Counted from the first letter of the stretch, positions 16,101 to 24,131 are shown. The stretch is DNA of 64,000 nucleotides from an uncultured Allorhizobium sp. (GCA_958439205.1 OY288189.1:2991001-3055000), one strand, 5' to 3'. Program-made: numbers and translations. Notes: generated from the sequence alone by a model not told the origin.

Positions 16101-16914
16101 CGGTGGTGTTGATAACAACAGATGGCGGGAATCGGTTGAAGATGGCGCGCAGCGTATCGACCGAGACCTGGTCCTTGAGGCTCGAGACGAAGACCGGCAG
16201 GGGGATCAGGGCCTCAGCCTTCAGTGCTTCGACCATGGCTTCGACGGGTGCCGTCTCGCCACTCTGGACGAGGGCGCGGTAGAAGCAGAGGGGGGCGATG
16301 GCCGGCAGGCCAGAGGGGGGTGCAGGAAAGGCCAGCCTTTCCCATTCCTCGACCCCGACCACGCCCCTGCCTGGCCACCAGATGCCGGCCTTCAACAGCG
16401 GGCGTGCAGGCTCCGGCCGGTCTGTGCCATCGAGAATCGCTTCGGCGTAGGCGACAAAAGCCGCGGCATTCCCCGCGCCGCCTTCGGTCAGATAGGTCCA
16501 AAGCGCGCTGCGGTCCTCGTCTGAGCCGTTCTGGAACGGAGAAAGTCCCTCATCCGGCTTGTCGTCGCCGGGCAGCACGACGATGACTGCGCCACTGCGT
16601 CGGGCGCAAGCATGCAACGCCTCCAGCGCATAGTGGAAGTAGCTTGCCCCTCCCAGCGCCCTGACGACGATCAGCCGCGCATGGCGTGCCGTGCGTTCGA
16701 GGTAGGTATCGACCGACATCGGGTGCTTGAGCGTCATCAGGCTGGCGAGCCGCCAGCGCACCACCTGCTCGCCCCTCGCCTGCACGGCGGCGGCAATCGC
16801 CGCAAGCTCCGTGTCGGCCGCAGAGAGGAACAGCACGTCCCCCGGCGTCTGGCCAAGATCGATCGCCTCGTCGCCGTCGCTGATCGATCCCTTCTGGGCA
16901 AGCAGTAGATGCAT
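13153..16914 (-). CDS. cobN: Aerobic cobaltochelatase large subunit CobN
   Basis: CobN is the large subunit of the ATP-dependent CobNST chelatase that inserts cobalt into hydrogenobyrinic acid a,c-diamide. At 1253 aa it is full length, and it shows the CobN/magnesium-chelatase H landmarks AVIHMGKHGNLEWLPGKALAL, PLPHLYPFIVNDPGEG and YHNDHSRPEKPVIRSLEEE. CobS and CobT are not in the window. It starts 3 bases after cobW ends. About residues 199-210 are encoded by part of a dispersed repeat (see 16286-16320) without breaking the frame. Confidence 0.95.
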   Translation of the reverse strand: MHLLLAQKGSISDGDEAIDLGQTPGDVLFLSAADTELAAIAAAVQARGEQVVRWRLASLMTLKHPMSVDTYLERTARHARLIVVRALGGASYFHYALEALHACARRSGAVIVVLPGDDKPDEGLSPFQNGSDEDRSALWTYLTEGGAGNAAAFVAYAEAILDGTDRPEPARPLLKAGIWWPGRGVVGVEEWERLAFPAPPSGLPAIAPLCFYRALVQSGETAPVEAMVEALKAEALIPLPVFVSSLKDQVSVDTLRAIFNRFPPSVVINTTGFAVSTPGADKPSTVLDETGAVVLQAIFSSSPRSTWENSTQGLSARDLAMSVALPEVDGRVLTRAVSFKSKARFDERVEANLVSHEPDAGRMRFVAELAANWATLRATEPTARRVALIMANYPNRDGRLGNGVGLDTPAGTIEVMRAMRDASYDVADLPADGDALIQALMAGPTNAANDGRVIRERLSVSDYRKFFEDLPKEVQDRVTARWGAPEADPFHVDGALALPLMRFGKLVIGIQPARGYNIDPKESYHSPDLVPPHGYLAFYAFLRREFGAQAVIHMGKHGNLEWLPGKALALSETCFPEAVFGPLPHLYPFIVNDPGEGTQAKRRSSAVIIDHLTPPLTRAESYGPLKDLEALVDEYYEASGGDPRRLVLLKKQILELIADIGLDQDAGIAKGEADETALEKLDAYLCDLKEMQIRDGLHIFGLAPEGRLLTDLVVALARVPRGQGEGGDASLQRAIAWDLLKTEGFDPLDCVMSNPWTGPKAEILADLTETPWRTHGDTVERIELLGAQLVAGDISCPDDWARTQAVLAEIETRLKPAVVSSGRAEIEGLLKGLAGQFVPPGPSGAPTRGRPDVLPTGRNFYSVDSRAVPTPAAYELGKKSAELLIQRYVQDHGEWPVSFGITAWGTSNMRTGGDDIAQALALVGVKPLWDMASRRVTGFEVIPMAVLGRPRVDVTLRISGFFRDAFPEQIALFDKAVRAVAALDEDEGDNPIAARVRAETEKLRGEGLDEKQAARRAGYRVFGSKPGAYGAGLQALIDEKGWTDRADLAESYLVWGGYAYGAGEEGKAERGLFEERLRSVQAVVQNQDNREHDLLDSDDYYQFEGGMTAAIEHVAGMRPKVYHNDHSRPEKPVIRSLEEEIGRVVRARVVNPKWIEGVMRHGYKGAFEITATVDYMFAFAATTGAVRDHHFEAVYQAFILNERVREFMAEKNAPAQKELAERLIEAIDRGLWTPKSNSAKFTLSEMVEGGVHA
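16286..16320. repeat. Partial mosaic repeat inside cobN
   Basis: CAGAGGGGGG occurs twice (16286-16295 and 16311-16320) around CGATGGCCGGCAGGC. The 24 bases 16297-16320 are identical to 7587-7610 in the cobH fusion repeat. It is read in frame as PPSGLPAIA in CobN, just before the conserved LCFYRALVQSG segment. Confidence 0.65.
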
Positions 16915-16917
16915 GGA

Positions 16918-17994
16918 TCAGCCGGCCGCTGCCTGGACGTCTTCAACTACCGCACCGAAATCCCATTCATGCAGGCCGATGACGACGATGCGCGTCTCGC
17001 GCTTTTCGCTCGATGTCCAGGGACGGTCGAAATAGGTGTCGATGCGGGTGCCGACGGCCTGGATGACGAGACGCATCGGCTTGCCGGGCACATCGATGAA
17101 ACCCTTCAAACGCAGGATGTCGTGCTTCTCGATAACCGGCTTCAGGCGGTCGATGAACTCCGAGGGATCCTTGATCGCGCCAAGCTTCAGCACAAAGCTT
17201 TCGAACTCGTCGTGGTCGTGGTGATGGTCGTGGTCTTCGCCCGAGGCATGCAGGGCCTCATGCTCCAGCTCGTGATGCGACTTGCGATTTTCGATGTCGT
17301 CTTCGGTGCTGGCGCCGATGCCAAGCAGGACGAGCGAGGGCACCTCGCCGTTCTTCGCCTCGATCATAGAAGGCTTGCGGCTGGTGCGGCCGGTCACCTC
17401 TGCGCGCACGGCGGCAATGCCGGCAGCGTCCAGCAGATCGGTCTTGTTGAGGACGATAAGGTCGGCGCAGGTCAGCTGGTCCTCGAAGAGTTCCTCGATC
17501 GGGCTCTCGTGGTCGAGATTGTCGTCTTCAGCGCGCTGGGCGGCCACCGCGTCATGGTCGTCGGCAAAACGGCCAGCGGCGACGGCGGCACTATCGACCA
17601 CTGTCACGACGCCATCGACGGTCACGCGGGTGCGAATATCCGGCCAGTTGAAGGCGGCGACCAGTGGCTGCGGCAGGGCCAGGCCCGAGGTCTCGATGAC
17701 GATATGGTCGGGCTTCACGTCACGCTCGAGCAGCTTCAGCATGGTCGGCACAAAGTCGTCGGCAACCGTGCAGCAGATGCAGCCATTGGTGAGCTCGATG
17801 ATGTCGTCTTCGGTGCAGTTGTCAGCGCCGCAGCCCTTCAGCACATCGCCATCGACGCCGAGATCGCCGAATTCGTTGATGATCAGCGCGATCTTCTTGC
17901 CGCCGGCATTCATCAGCATGTTGCGGATGATGGTGGTCTTGCCGGCCCCCAGGAAACCGGTGATGACGGTGGCGGGGATCTTCTGCTGCAACAT
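16918..17994 (-). CDS. cobW: CobW-type GTPase metallochaperone
   Basis: CobW belongs to the G3E GTPases and is thought to deliver cobalt to the CobNST chelatase. The 358-aa protein has the P-loop GFLGAGKTT (about residues 13-21), the metal-binding NGCICCTV (CxCC) motif, the base-recognition VLNKTDL, and a His-rich stretch (EDHDHHHDHDEFE) before the C-terminal CobW_C domain. It lies 3 bases after cobP and 3 bases before cobN, so the trio is tightly coupled. Confidence 0.95.
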   Translation of the reverse strand: MLQQKIPATVITGFLGAGKTTIIRNMLMNAGGKKIALIINEFGDLGVDGDVLKGCGADNCTEDDIIELTNGCICCTVADDFVPTMLKLLERDVKPDHIVIETSGLALPQPLVAAFNWPDIRTRVTVDGVVTVVDSAAVAAGRFADDHDAVAAQRAEDDNLDHESPIEELFEDQLTCADLIVLNKTDLLDAAGIAAVRAEVTGRTSRKPSMIEAKNGEVPSLVLLGIGASTEDDIENRKSHHELEHEALHASGEDHDHHHDHDEFESFVLKLGAIKDPSEFIDRLKPVIEKHDILRLKGFIDVPGKPMRLVIQAVGTRIDTYFDRPWTSSEKRETRIVVIGLHEWDFGAVVEDVQAAAG

Positions 17995-17997
17995 GGT

Positions 17998-18540
17998 TCA
18001 ACCCTTCATTTTCAACGGCAAACCTGCCGCGATAAAATAGACTTCAGCCGCCTCGGCGGCGATGGCTTGGTGAAGACGGCCGGCATGGTCGCGGAAGGCG
18101 CGGGCCATCTTGTTTTCGGGCACGATGCCGAGGCCGACCTCATTGGAGACGAAGATGACGGTGGCCTGGAGTTGCCCAAGGCTGGCGGCGAGTGCCGCGC
18201 CGTCTGCGTCGACGTCACGGCCTTCTTCCATCATCAGATTGGTGACCCAGAGGGTCAGGCAGTCAACGAGGATGACCCTGTCCGGCTTGTCGAGCCCCTT
18301 CAGCGACCCAACGAGATCCAGCGGCTCTTCATACGTCGTCCAGCCGTCATTGGCACGGTCGGCCTTGTGAGCCTCGATGCGGGCACGCATCTCGTCGTCC
18401 CAGGCGCGGCCCGTGGCCAGATAAACGCGATCTAGGCCGGTGCTGCGCGCCGTTGTTTCGGCAAAACGCGACTTCCCCGAGCGGGCACCGCCGAGAACGA
18501 GGATGGATCGGGATTGGGATTGGGATTGGGATGCGGTCAT
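17998..18540 (-). CDS. cobP: Adenosylcobinamide kinase / guanylyltransferase
   Basis: CobP (CobU in enterics) phosphorylates adenosylcobinamide and transfers GMP to it during lower-ligand attachment. The 180-aa protein has the P-loop GGARSGKS (about residues 17-24), [20 protein letters not shown] and [13 protein letters not shown]. The N-terminus SQSQSQS comes from a GGGATT hexamer repeat (18510-18532). It is the first gene behind the cobalamin riboswitch. The ribosome site before the ATG at 18540 is weak. Confidence 0.93.
   Translation of the reverse strand: MTASQSQSQSRSILVLGGARSGKSRFAETTARSTGLDRVYLATGRAWDDEMRARIEAHKADRANDGWTTYEEPLDLVGSLKGLDKPDRVILVDCLTLWVTNLMMEEGRDVDADGAALAASLGQLQATVIFVSNEVGLGIVPENKMARAFRDHAGRLHQAIAAEAAEVYFIAAGLPLKMKG
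18510..18532. repeat. GGGATT hexanucleotide tandem repeat in the start of cobP
   Basis: Three and a half copies of GGGATT on the plus strand encode alternating Ser-Gln near the CobP N-terminus. Copy-number change by slippage would add or remove two residues without breaking the frame. Confidence 0.8.
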
Positions 18541-18737
18541 GGCGTGCCAAGGCCCCAGACCGCACGCAGCTCACCTGCGGCGCATGTTCCAGACACGCGC
18601 GAAGAATAGATCGATGCACGATCCACAAATACGGACCGGCATCGGCGGGGCCTCAAGGACCCGCGGATGCAAGACGTCGCCACAACAACCTCCGTGCTGG
18701 CAACGGGGAAACCTCCCCAGTGTGGGCACCATGCCCG

Positions 18738-18960
18738 TGGATGGCAGGTCTCCTGGCTCGCAGGTCGTGGTCTTTAAAGGACCGTCGGGTTCTCCTCGCC
18801 TTCCCAGGGTTTGCAGGCAACACGAAAGAGCGGACGATTCGTAGAGAAAGAGGCGTCCTGCCCCGGCTGATCGTGTTGCCACCCCAGTGGCTTTTCCGTT
18901 CTGCCGTTCTTGAGAGGCCGGTCGCACACTGCGACCTGTCACCACCTGAAACGTCAGAGC
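18738..18960 (-). promoter_or_regulatory. Cobalamin riboswitch upstream of cobP
   Basis: Read toward cobP, the 626-bp gap before it contains the cobalamin-riboswitch landmarks in order: TTTCAGGTGG (near 18942-18950), GCCACTGG (18884-18891), GGGAAGG (18799-18805), and the diagnostic AGCCAGGAGACCTGCC (18743-18758). A helix GGCAACACGA / TCGTGTTGCC spans the middle. The usual GCTGCCCCCGCAACTGT core was not found in standard form, so this may be a structural variant. Adenosylcobalamin binding would repress cobP-cobW-cobN-GFA-GNAT-cobO. The boundaries are approximate. The rest of 18541-19166 shows no gene. Confidence 0.85.
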
Positions 18961-19166
18961 GGATGGAGAACCCTCGCTGCAATACAGTCGCGGGGTCGGC
19001 TGCGTTCGGCATGCCCGGTTGGGGTCCAAGCCTTCGCATTCCCTTTTGCTCTCCGGACAACATCTCTGTCGTCCGGAAACCATCCGTCATGAGGATTAGG
19101 CCGAGGTCAGGTTCAAGTCAATCACGGCTGCGCCTTGCAGCTGCGTCATCGCGACCCAAGGGCCGA

Positions 19167-19985
19167 TCATGGGGTCGCTGCGCAATCCGGCGTGACGGAC
19201 GGATCACAATCGGCGCGCAGGCGGATCGTGCCGCTTGCTCCCTGCTCCACAGGTGTGCCGGACCCGACGTCAGCCGCACGACGCGCCGGCTGTGCGGGAG
19301 CCGTTGCACGCACAGCCGGAGCCTCGGCAACCGGAGGCGCCGCCATCTCCTGGGGTGCTGGTTGTGCGGCGGCGGCAGGTGGCGTCGCCGCCACAGGCTT
19401 TTGCGGCTCGACCTTGGGCATAACCGCCGCCGCGCGCGGCACAGAGGCTGGCGCATTCGGCACGATGACCGGCGGCGGGTCGGAGACAAGGCGGGTGGAT
19501 ATCGTGCGTGGTGGCTGCGACTTGCGAATGCGCGGCGTCGTCAGCGAGAAGGCGAAACGGATGCGCGCTGCGATCTCCTCGGCAAGCGCCTGACGCATCC
19601 AACGGGGATCGTCGGTCGGGCTGTTGACCGTGAAGAAGCCTTGCGCCACCGGCTCACCTGTTTCCACGGAGGTCGCCGTCACCGTGAACTTCGCCTGGGC
19701 GAGCCTGCGTCGGGCGCCCTCGCCAAAGCCGAGATGGTCGATTTTGACCAGCAGCACGACGCGCTCGGCACCCGCGGGCGCCCGGGTCGCGGCTATGGCG
19801 GAAGATACGCGGCGATCTACGCTTTCGATCAGGTCGAGCGGGATGCGGGCGTCAGCCATAACAGTGACATTGCGGACGTAATAGACCAGCGGCCGGTCGA
19901 TGCTTCGGCCATGCAGCAGCGTACAGGATGCCAACACCATAAGGAGCCCGACGGCTGCGGCGATGCGGAGACTGCGAGCGAACAT
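19167..19985 (-). CDS. Putative lipoprotein with Pro/Ala-rich C-terminus
   Basis: The 272-aa protein has a signal peptide ending VLASC, a lipobox with Cys21. Residues about 30-150 form a compact domain with YYVRNVTVMADARIPLDLIE and AQAKFTVTATSVETGEPVAQGFF. The last 100 residues are rich in Ala and Pro, suggesting a flexible periplasmic linker, and end CDPSVTPDC. I do not recognise the family. It lies 63 bases after the ATP12 gene on the same strand, and probably ends the crcB-to-ATP12 transcription unit. Confidence 0.78.
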   Translation of the reverse strand: MFARSLRIAAAVGLLMVLASCTLLHGRSIDRPLVYYVRNVTVMADARIPLDLIESVDRRVSSAIAATRAPAGAERVVLLVKIDHLGFGEGARRRLAQAKFTVTATSVETGEPVAQGFFTVNSPTDDPRWMRQALAEEIAARIRFAFSLTTPRIRKSQPPRTISTRLVSDPPPVIVPNAPASVPRAAAVMPKVEPQKPVAATPPAAAAQPAPQEMAAPPVAEAPAVRATAPAQPARRAADVGSGTPVEQGASGTIRLRADCDPSVTPDCAATP

Positions 19986-20048
19986 GACGACCCCGGACAG
20001 GTGATTCTGGACCTGCCCGAGAATTCGCCATTTATGGTTAGTGGACGG

Positions 20049-20855
20049 TTAACTTGCGGGCTGAAGGGCCGCGAAGAGTGAGGCTGCCGACGCAAATTCG
20101 CCATACCGCGCCTCACGACGCGCTTCGGCCTCGGCATCCGAGCCCCAATGCTCGATTGTCCAGTCCTCGTCGAGATGTGCCAGCGACCAGACTTCGTCGA
20201 GGTCGAAAGCACCTTCGGCAAAGGCGAGGGTCAATACGGCAGACCCCGTCAGCGTCGTCACGACGTTAAGGCAGGAGATCTGGAAGGGCTCGCGGTAGCG
20301 TTCGAGAGCACGCGCGTAAGCGGCCACAGCCTCGGCCGGCTGCTCCTGATGCATCACGCCCTCGACGAGAAAGAAGCGGGCGCCGTGGGCAGTCGCGACC
20401 CAGGACAGCACGGCATCCCAGCGTGCTGCCTGGCGGTCGATCAATTCCGTCGGGCCATCGGCACGGTAACAAAGGAGATCCGTGCCGGCGAAACGGACGA
20501 TCTCGTCGAACACCTCGGAAAGGCTGTTCGAGACGGCGTCGATGGCGGTATTGGCAAGCTTGGTGACCGGCATGGTCGCCGGCTCGATAAACTCGCCCTG
20601 CCCGGCCCATTCGGCCACCACAAGCTCAGCCGCCTCGCGGGTCGGCAGCGTCAGCAGGTTCTTGGCCGGCGTCTTCACCGACTTGCCGTCGAGGGTGATC
20701 GAGAAGCCGTCCTCACGCTCCTCCATGCCGACGCTCTCGTAGAAGCGCTTCGGCAGCGGCCGCTTCATCTGGATCTGCGCCCGGCGTACCGGGTCCTCAT
20801 GGCTCGGTTCCGGAATGAAGGTCCCGAAAATGTCCTGGCTGAGTTCGTCGCGCAT
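20049..20855 (-). CDS. ATP12-family F1-ATPase assembly chaperone
   Basis: The 268-aa protein matches the ATP12 chaperone, which in mitochondria binds the F1 alpha subunit before alpha3beta3 assembly. Visible signatures are KRFYESVGMEEREDGFSITL, GKSVKTPAKNLLTLPT, DLLCYRADGPTELIDRQ and the acidic C-terminal EVWSLAHLDEDWTIEHWG. I use the ATG at 20855; a TTG lies one codon earlier. It follows the HAD phosphatase by 9 bases, a neighbourhood frequent in alphaproteobacteria. Confidence 0.92.
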   Translation of the reverse strand: MRDELSQDIFGTFIPEPSHEDPVRRAQIQMKRPLPKRFYESVGMEEREDGFSITLDGKSVKTPAKNLLTLPTREAAELVVAEWAGQGEFIEPATMPVTKLANTAIDAVSNSLSEVFDEIVRFAGTDLLCYRADGPTELIDRQAARWDAVLSWVATAHGARFFLVEGVMHQEQPAEAVAAYARALERYREPFQISCLNVVTTLTGSAVLTLAFAEGAFDLDEVWSLAHLDEDWTIEHWGSDAEAEARREARYGEFASAASLFAALQPAS

Positions 20856-20864
20856 CAAGGGCTC

Positions 20865-21518
20865 CTAGTGGATATAGGCCAGAAGGTCGGCGGGGCGTTC
20901 GACCACGGCATCGGCTCCGGCCTTCCAGAGCTCGTCCGGATTGGCGTAACCCCAGGCGACGCCGATCGCGGTCGCGCCTGCGGCCTTTGCCATCTGCATG
21001 TCGTAGATCGCGTCGCCGATGATGATCGTTTCCCGCGGCGCCATGCCTGCCTCGTCGCAGCACTCGGTCACCATGGCCGGGTGCGGCTTGGAGGGGCATT
21101 CGTCGGCCGTGCGGCAGAACAGGAAATGGGGCTTCAGCCCATGGCCTTCAAGGATCATTTCCAGACCGCGGCGCGACTTGCCGGTCACGGCGCCGAGCCA
21201 GACGTCTTCGCGCGCGATCAGGGCATCCAGAACCTCACGGATGCCGTCAAACATCGTCTCGCCAAAACCGGAGTCTCGGCGAACATCGGCGAAGATCTTC
21301 TTGTAGTGGGCAGCCATGGCGACTGCCTCGTCATCGGCATGCGGCTTGCCGTCCATACGGGCGATCGCAATGTCGAGCGTCAGGCCGATGATCGACTTGG
21401 TCGTCTCAAGTGCCGGCTCTGGCTTGCCGAAGGCGATGAAGGTGTGGCGCATGACCTCATGGATCAGGCCGGCGCTGTCGACCAGCGTGCCGTCGCAATC
21501 GAAGAGTACAAGCTTCAT
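20865..21518 (-). CDS. HAD-superfamily phosphatase (phosphoglycolate phosphatase-like)
   Basis: The 217-aa protein has the full HAD motif set: FDCDGTLVDS with the Asp nucleophile at the N-terminus, GAVTGKSRRG (motif II), KPHP (motif III lysine) and IIGDAIYDM (motif IV acids). A helical cap between motifs I and II fits subclass I enzymes such as Gph. The substrate is not readable. It overlaps the pseudouridine synthase by 4 bases (ATGA), so the two are coupled. Confidence 0.88.
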   Translation of the reverse strand: MKLVLFDCDGTLVDSAGLIHEVMRHTFIAFGKPEPALETTKSIIGLTLDIAIARMDGKPHADDEAVAMAAHYKKIFADVRRDSGFGETMFDGIREVLDALIAREDVWLGAVTGKSRRGLEMILEGHGLKPHFLFCRTADECPSKPHPAMVTECCDEAGMAPRETIIIGDAIYDMQMAKAAGATAIGVAWGYANPDELWKAGADAVVERPADLLAYIH

Positions 21519-22504
21519 TCGCCGTCCCTGTCACCATCGCGCTGGTCGAGGCCGAGCAGGTTCCAGGTCTGGACCATGTGCGGCGGTAGCGGTGCGGTCA
21601 CCTTCAGGCGACCCCCATTGGGATGCGGCAGGTCGATATAGCGCGCATGGAGATGCAGGCGCTTCTGGACGCCGCCGGGGAAGTCCCAGTTGTGGTCGTC
21701 GATGAAGTACTTGGGGTCACCGATGATCGGATGGCCGATATGGAGCGCGTGCACGCGCAGCTGGTGGGTACGGCCCGTATAGGGCTCCATTTCCAGCCAG
21801 GCGAGGTTCTGGGCTGCCGTATCGATCACACGGTAATAGGTGATGGCGTGGTCCGCTCCATCCTCGCCGTGCTTGCAGACCCGCATGCGGTCGCCCTCAT
21901 CGGTCTGGTCCTTGGTAAGCCAGGTCGAGATCTTGTCTTCGTGCTTACGCGGAACGCCCTTCACCAAGGACCAATAGATCTTCTTGGTGTCGCGCTCGCG
22001 GAAGGCAGCCGTCAGCTTCTGGGCCGCGCCACGCGTACGGGCGACGACGAGCACGCCCGAGGTGTCGCGGTCGAGCCGGTGCACGAGGCGCGGCTTTTCG
22101 CCCTTCCTGCTCGTCCAGGCTTCCAGCATCTTGTCGATGTGGCGATTGAGGCCCGAGCCGCCCTGCACGGCAAGGCCGGCGGGTTTGTTGAGCACGAAAA
22201 CCTTTTCGTCTTCATGGAGCAGCATGCGCGACAGGAGTTCATGGTCGTCGCCATGCTTCAGGTCGTGGCTTGCGATCGGGCCGGTCTTCTTGGCGTCGAC
22301 ATCCATGGGCGGCACGCGGACGACCTGGCCGGGCTGGACGCGGGCATCGGTCTTGACGCGACCGCCGTCAACACGGACCTGGCCCGAGCGCAGCAGCTTC
22401 TGAAGCGCGCCGAAGCCGAGACCCGGATAGTGGATCTTGAACCAACGGTCGAGCCGCATGCCCGCCTCATCGGCTTCCACGGTGATATGTTCGATGCCTG
22501 CCAT
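21515..22504 (-). CDS. RluA-family rRNA pseudouridine synthase (RluC-like)
   Basis: The 329-aa protein has an N-terminal S4 RNA-binding domain (MRLDRWFKIHYPGLGF, then QKLLRSGQVRVDGGRV) and a catalytic domain with HRLDRDTSGVLVVA, whose second Asp attacks the uridine. LEPYTGRTHQLRVH-like sequence (MEPYTGRTHQLR) is also typical. RluC in E. coli modifies 23S rRNA positions 955, 2504 and 2580; the exact target here is inferred only from the S4-RluA layout. Confidence 0.9.
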   Translation of the reverse strand: MAGIEHITVEADEAGMRLDRWFKIHYPGLGFGALQKLLRSGQVRVDGGRVKTDARVQPGQVVRVPPMDVDAKKTGPIASHDLKHGDDHELLSRMLLHEDEKVFVLNKPAGLAVQGGSGLNRHIDKMLEAWTSRKGEKPRLVHRLDRDTSGVLVVARTRGAAQKLTAAFRERDTKKIYWSLVKGVPRKHEDKISTWLTKDQTDEGDRMRVCKHGEDGADHAITYYRVIDTAAQNLAWLEMEPYTGRTHQLRVHALHIGHPIIGDPKYFIDDHNWDFPGGVQKRLHLHARYIDLPHPNGGRLKVTAPLPPHMVQTWNLLGLDQRDGDRDGE

Positions 22505-22600
22505 CAGGGAAATCTTTCGTGCTCGGGTTCTCCACCCACTTGTCCCGTGCCTTTAGTAGATTTCGGCCGGAAAGGGAAAGCGGAAATGCAGGCAGGCATC

Positions 22601-22978
22601 TCAGAACAGGCTGCGCCCAAGGGCAAGGCCACCAAAAGCGGCCGCGAGCGACAGGGTAACGCTTGCCGCGACATAGGCGAAAGCGGTCAGCACAGCGCCC
22701 CGCTCGACGAGCGCCATGGTGTCGAGGGAGAAGGATGAGAATGTCGTGAAGCCGCCGAGGAAGCCGACCACGAGCAGCAGCCGCATCTCCATGGGTGCTG
22801 CCAGTTTGCGGGCGACAAGCTCCGTCAGCAGGCCGATCGCGAAGGATCCGACGATGTTGACGGTGATCGTGCCCCAGGGAAAGGCGGGGCCCAAGAGCCG
22901 CGTCATAGCCAGCCCGGTCAGATAGCGGGCCACCGATCCTGTCGCGCCACCGATCGCGACCAGCAGGATATGAAACAT
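22601..22978 (-). CDS. crcB: CrcB/Fluc fluoride channel
   Basis: A small four-helix membrane protein (125 aa) that exports fluoride as a dual-topology dimer. Signatures: GGATGSVARYL near the N-terminus, WGTITVNIVGSFAIG in helix 2, and GFLGGFTTFSSFS in helix 3, which holds the Phe box lining the pore. It starts 60 bases after the HemG-like gene and lies 96 bases before the RluA-type gene. No fluoride riboswitch was seen upstream. Confidence 0.93.
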   Translation of the reverse strand: MFHILLVAIGGATGSVARYLTGLAMTRLLGPAFPWGTITVNIVGSFAIGLLTELVARKLAAPMEMRLLLVVGFLGGFTTFSSFSLDTMALVERGAVLTAFAYVAASVTLSLAAAFGGLALGRSLF

Positions 22979-23038
22979 GGATGCCTCCGCTCGAACGGCT
23001 GTTGTCTCAAGCCGTTCAAACCCTTCGAGGCCAGCGCG

Positions 23039-23575
23039 TCAAGTCTTTGCCAGCTTCAGGACGTCGTCGACAAAGGCTTTGAGGGCCACCCAGTCGGTGA
23101 ATTCATGGTCGCGGCTGACATCGGTCGGCGCATTCTCATGTTCCGCCATCCGCTTGATAATCCAGCGCTTGAAGAAATCATATTCGGTATATCGCAGCGC
23201 GCCGGCCGCGTGATGAACACGGGCGGGCTTCCAGCCGGTCTCGGCGAGCAGTCCGTCCGGGAAGTGCGCAGCCTCTTCCTGCTCCTCTTCGAACTCGCTG
23301 CGGATCAGCATCGATACCGAGACGAAAGCGGAGGGCACACCGTTCAGCCATGACGCTTCCTGGCGCACAAAGCTTGCAAAGGCGTGTGGATAGCGGGCCG
23401 CATGGACGGGGGCGCAAAGGATCGCCGCCTCCGGATGACCCAGCGCGTATTCCGCGCCCGACGCGATGTCGAACAACAGAGCCCGATCGCCTCCCGCCTC
23501 GATGTTCGCAGCAATCGCTTCCGCAATCTTGCGCGTCTGTCCCTCGATGGTCGCATAACCGACAAGAATGATCAT
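23039..23575 (-). CDS. Flavodoxin-fold protein, HemG-like protoporphyrinogen oxidase family
   Basis: The 178-aa protein begins MIILVGYATIEGQTRKIAEA, the phosphate-binding loop of flavodoxin/HemG proteins, and its length equals that of HemG (about 180 aa), the menaquinone-linked enzyme that oxidises protoporphyrinogen IX. GAPVHAARYP-like (CAPVHAARYPHAF) and FFKRWIIKRMA near the end also fit. GAGGAG lies 10 bases before the ATG at 23575; an open frame to 23683 is not needed. Function as a haem-pathway oxidase is inferred. Confidence 0.75.
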   Translation of the reverse strand: MIILVGYATIEGQTRKIAEAIAANIEAGGDRALLFDIASGAEYALGHPEAAILCAPVHAARYPHAFASFVRQEASWLNGVPSAFVSVSMLIRSEFEEEQEEAAHFPDGLLAETGWKPARVHHAAGALRYTEYDFFKRWIIKRMAEHENAPTDVSRDHEFTDWVALKAFVDDVLKLAKT

Positions 23576-23778
23576 GTCTCGGCTCCTCGTGTCGTGATGA
23601 GCCACTATCCCCTCATGGGAAAAATCCGCCTTGATCTGGCGCAATGAGGGCGCCAGTTCGGGCGCGATTACAGAGATTTGCAACTATTAGACTTTTATTC
23701 AAATATCATAATTCGACTTAAAGATGCATAGATAACCGTGGTTTATGCTAATATCGTTATGTAATCTGGAAAACGCCC

Positions 23779-24054
23779 ATGACACAGGTTGTCACAGTCT
23801 CAGCACAAACCGCAGCGTATGCGATGGAACCGGTGAAGCCGCCACAGCGCGTCTCCCGTGCCACGTATGTGGAAGAGCATACCCGTGTGCTGGCACAGCA
23901 GGCTGCACAGAGCGAAGATCTGCGACTGCGGGCTTTGGTGAATGTCGTGCAGCCGCCGGCACTCGCCCTCTACTTCCTGACCTCCACGCAGGCTCGCTAT
24001 GAACAGGCGACGCTGAAGGAAACGATCGAAGCCTACAAGAATTCCGTGGCCTGA
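23779..24054 (+). CDS. Small uncharacterised protein (91 aa)
   Basis: No family is recognised. The protein is polar and Gln/Ala-rich, probably helical (EEHTRVLAQQAAQSEDLRLRALVNV), with one moderately hydrophobic stretch (VQPPALALYFLTS). Support for its being real: an AT-rich promoter-like upstream region, codon use like its neighbours, and a strong intrinsic terminator 22 bases after the stop. The ribosome site is weak. Confidence 0.65.
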   Translation: MTQVVTVSAQTAAYAMEPVKPPQRVSRATYVEEHTRVLAQQAAQSEDLRLRALVNVVQPPALALYFLTSTQARYEQATLKETIEAYKNSVA

Positions 24055-24075
24055 CCTCTCCCTCCCAAGCCCACG

Positions 24076-24113
24076 AAAAAGCCGCGACCGGTTGACGGTC
24101 GCGGCTTCTTTTT
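24076..24113. terminator. Bidirectional intrinsic terminator
   Basis: AAAAAGCCGCGACC pairs with GGTCGCGGCTTCTTTTT around a GGTTGAC loop. It serves the small plus-strand gene and, through its A tract, the convergent YcnI-PCuAC gene ending at 24132. Confidence 0.88.
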
Positions 24114-24131
24114 ATGCGAGACTTGAGGGGA

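Noticed and set aside
18571..19083. Minus-strand open frames in the cobP leader
   Set aside because: They lie inside the cobalamin riboswitch, whose conserved boxes explain the sequence better.
21984..22403. Plus-strand open frames opposite the RluA gene
   Set aside because: Antisense shadows; the minus-strand gene has the catalytic HRLDRDTSG motif.
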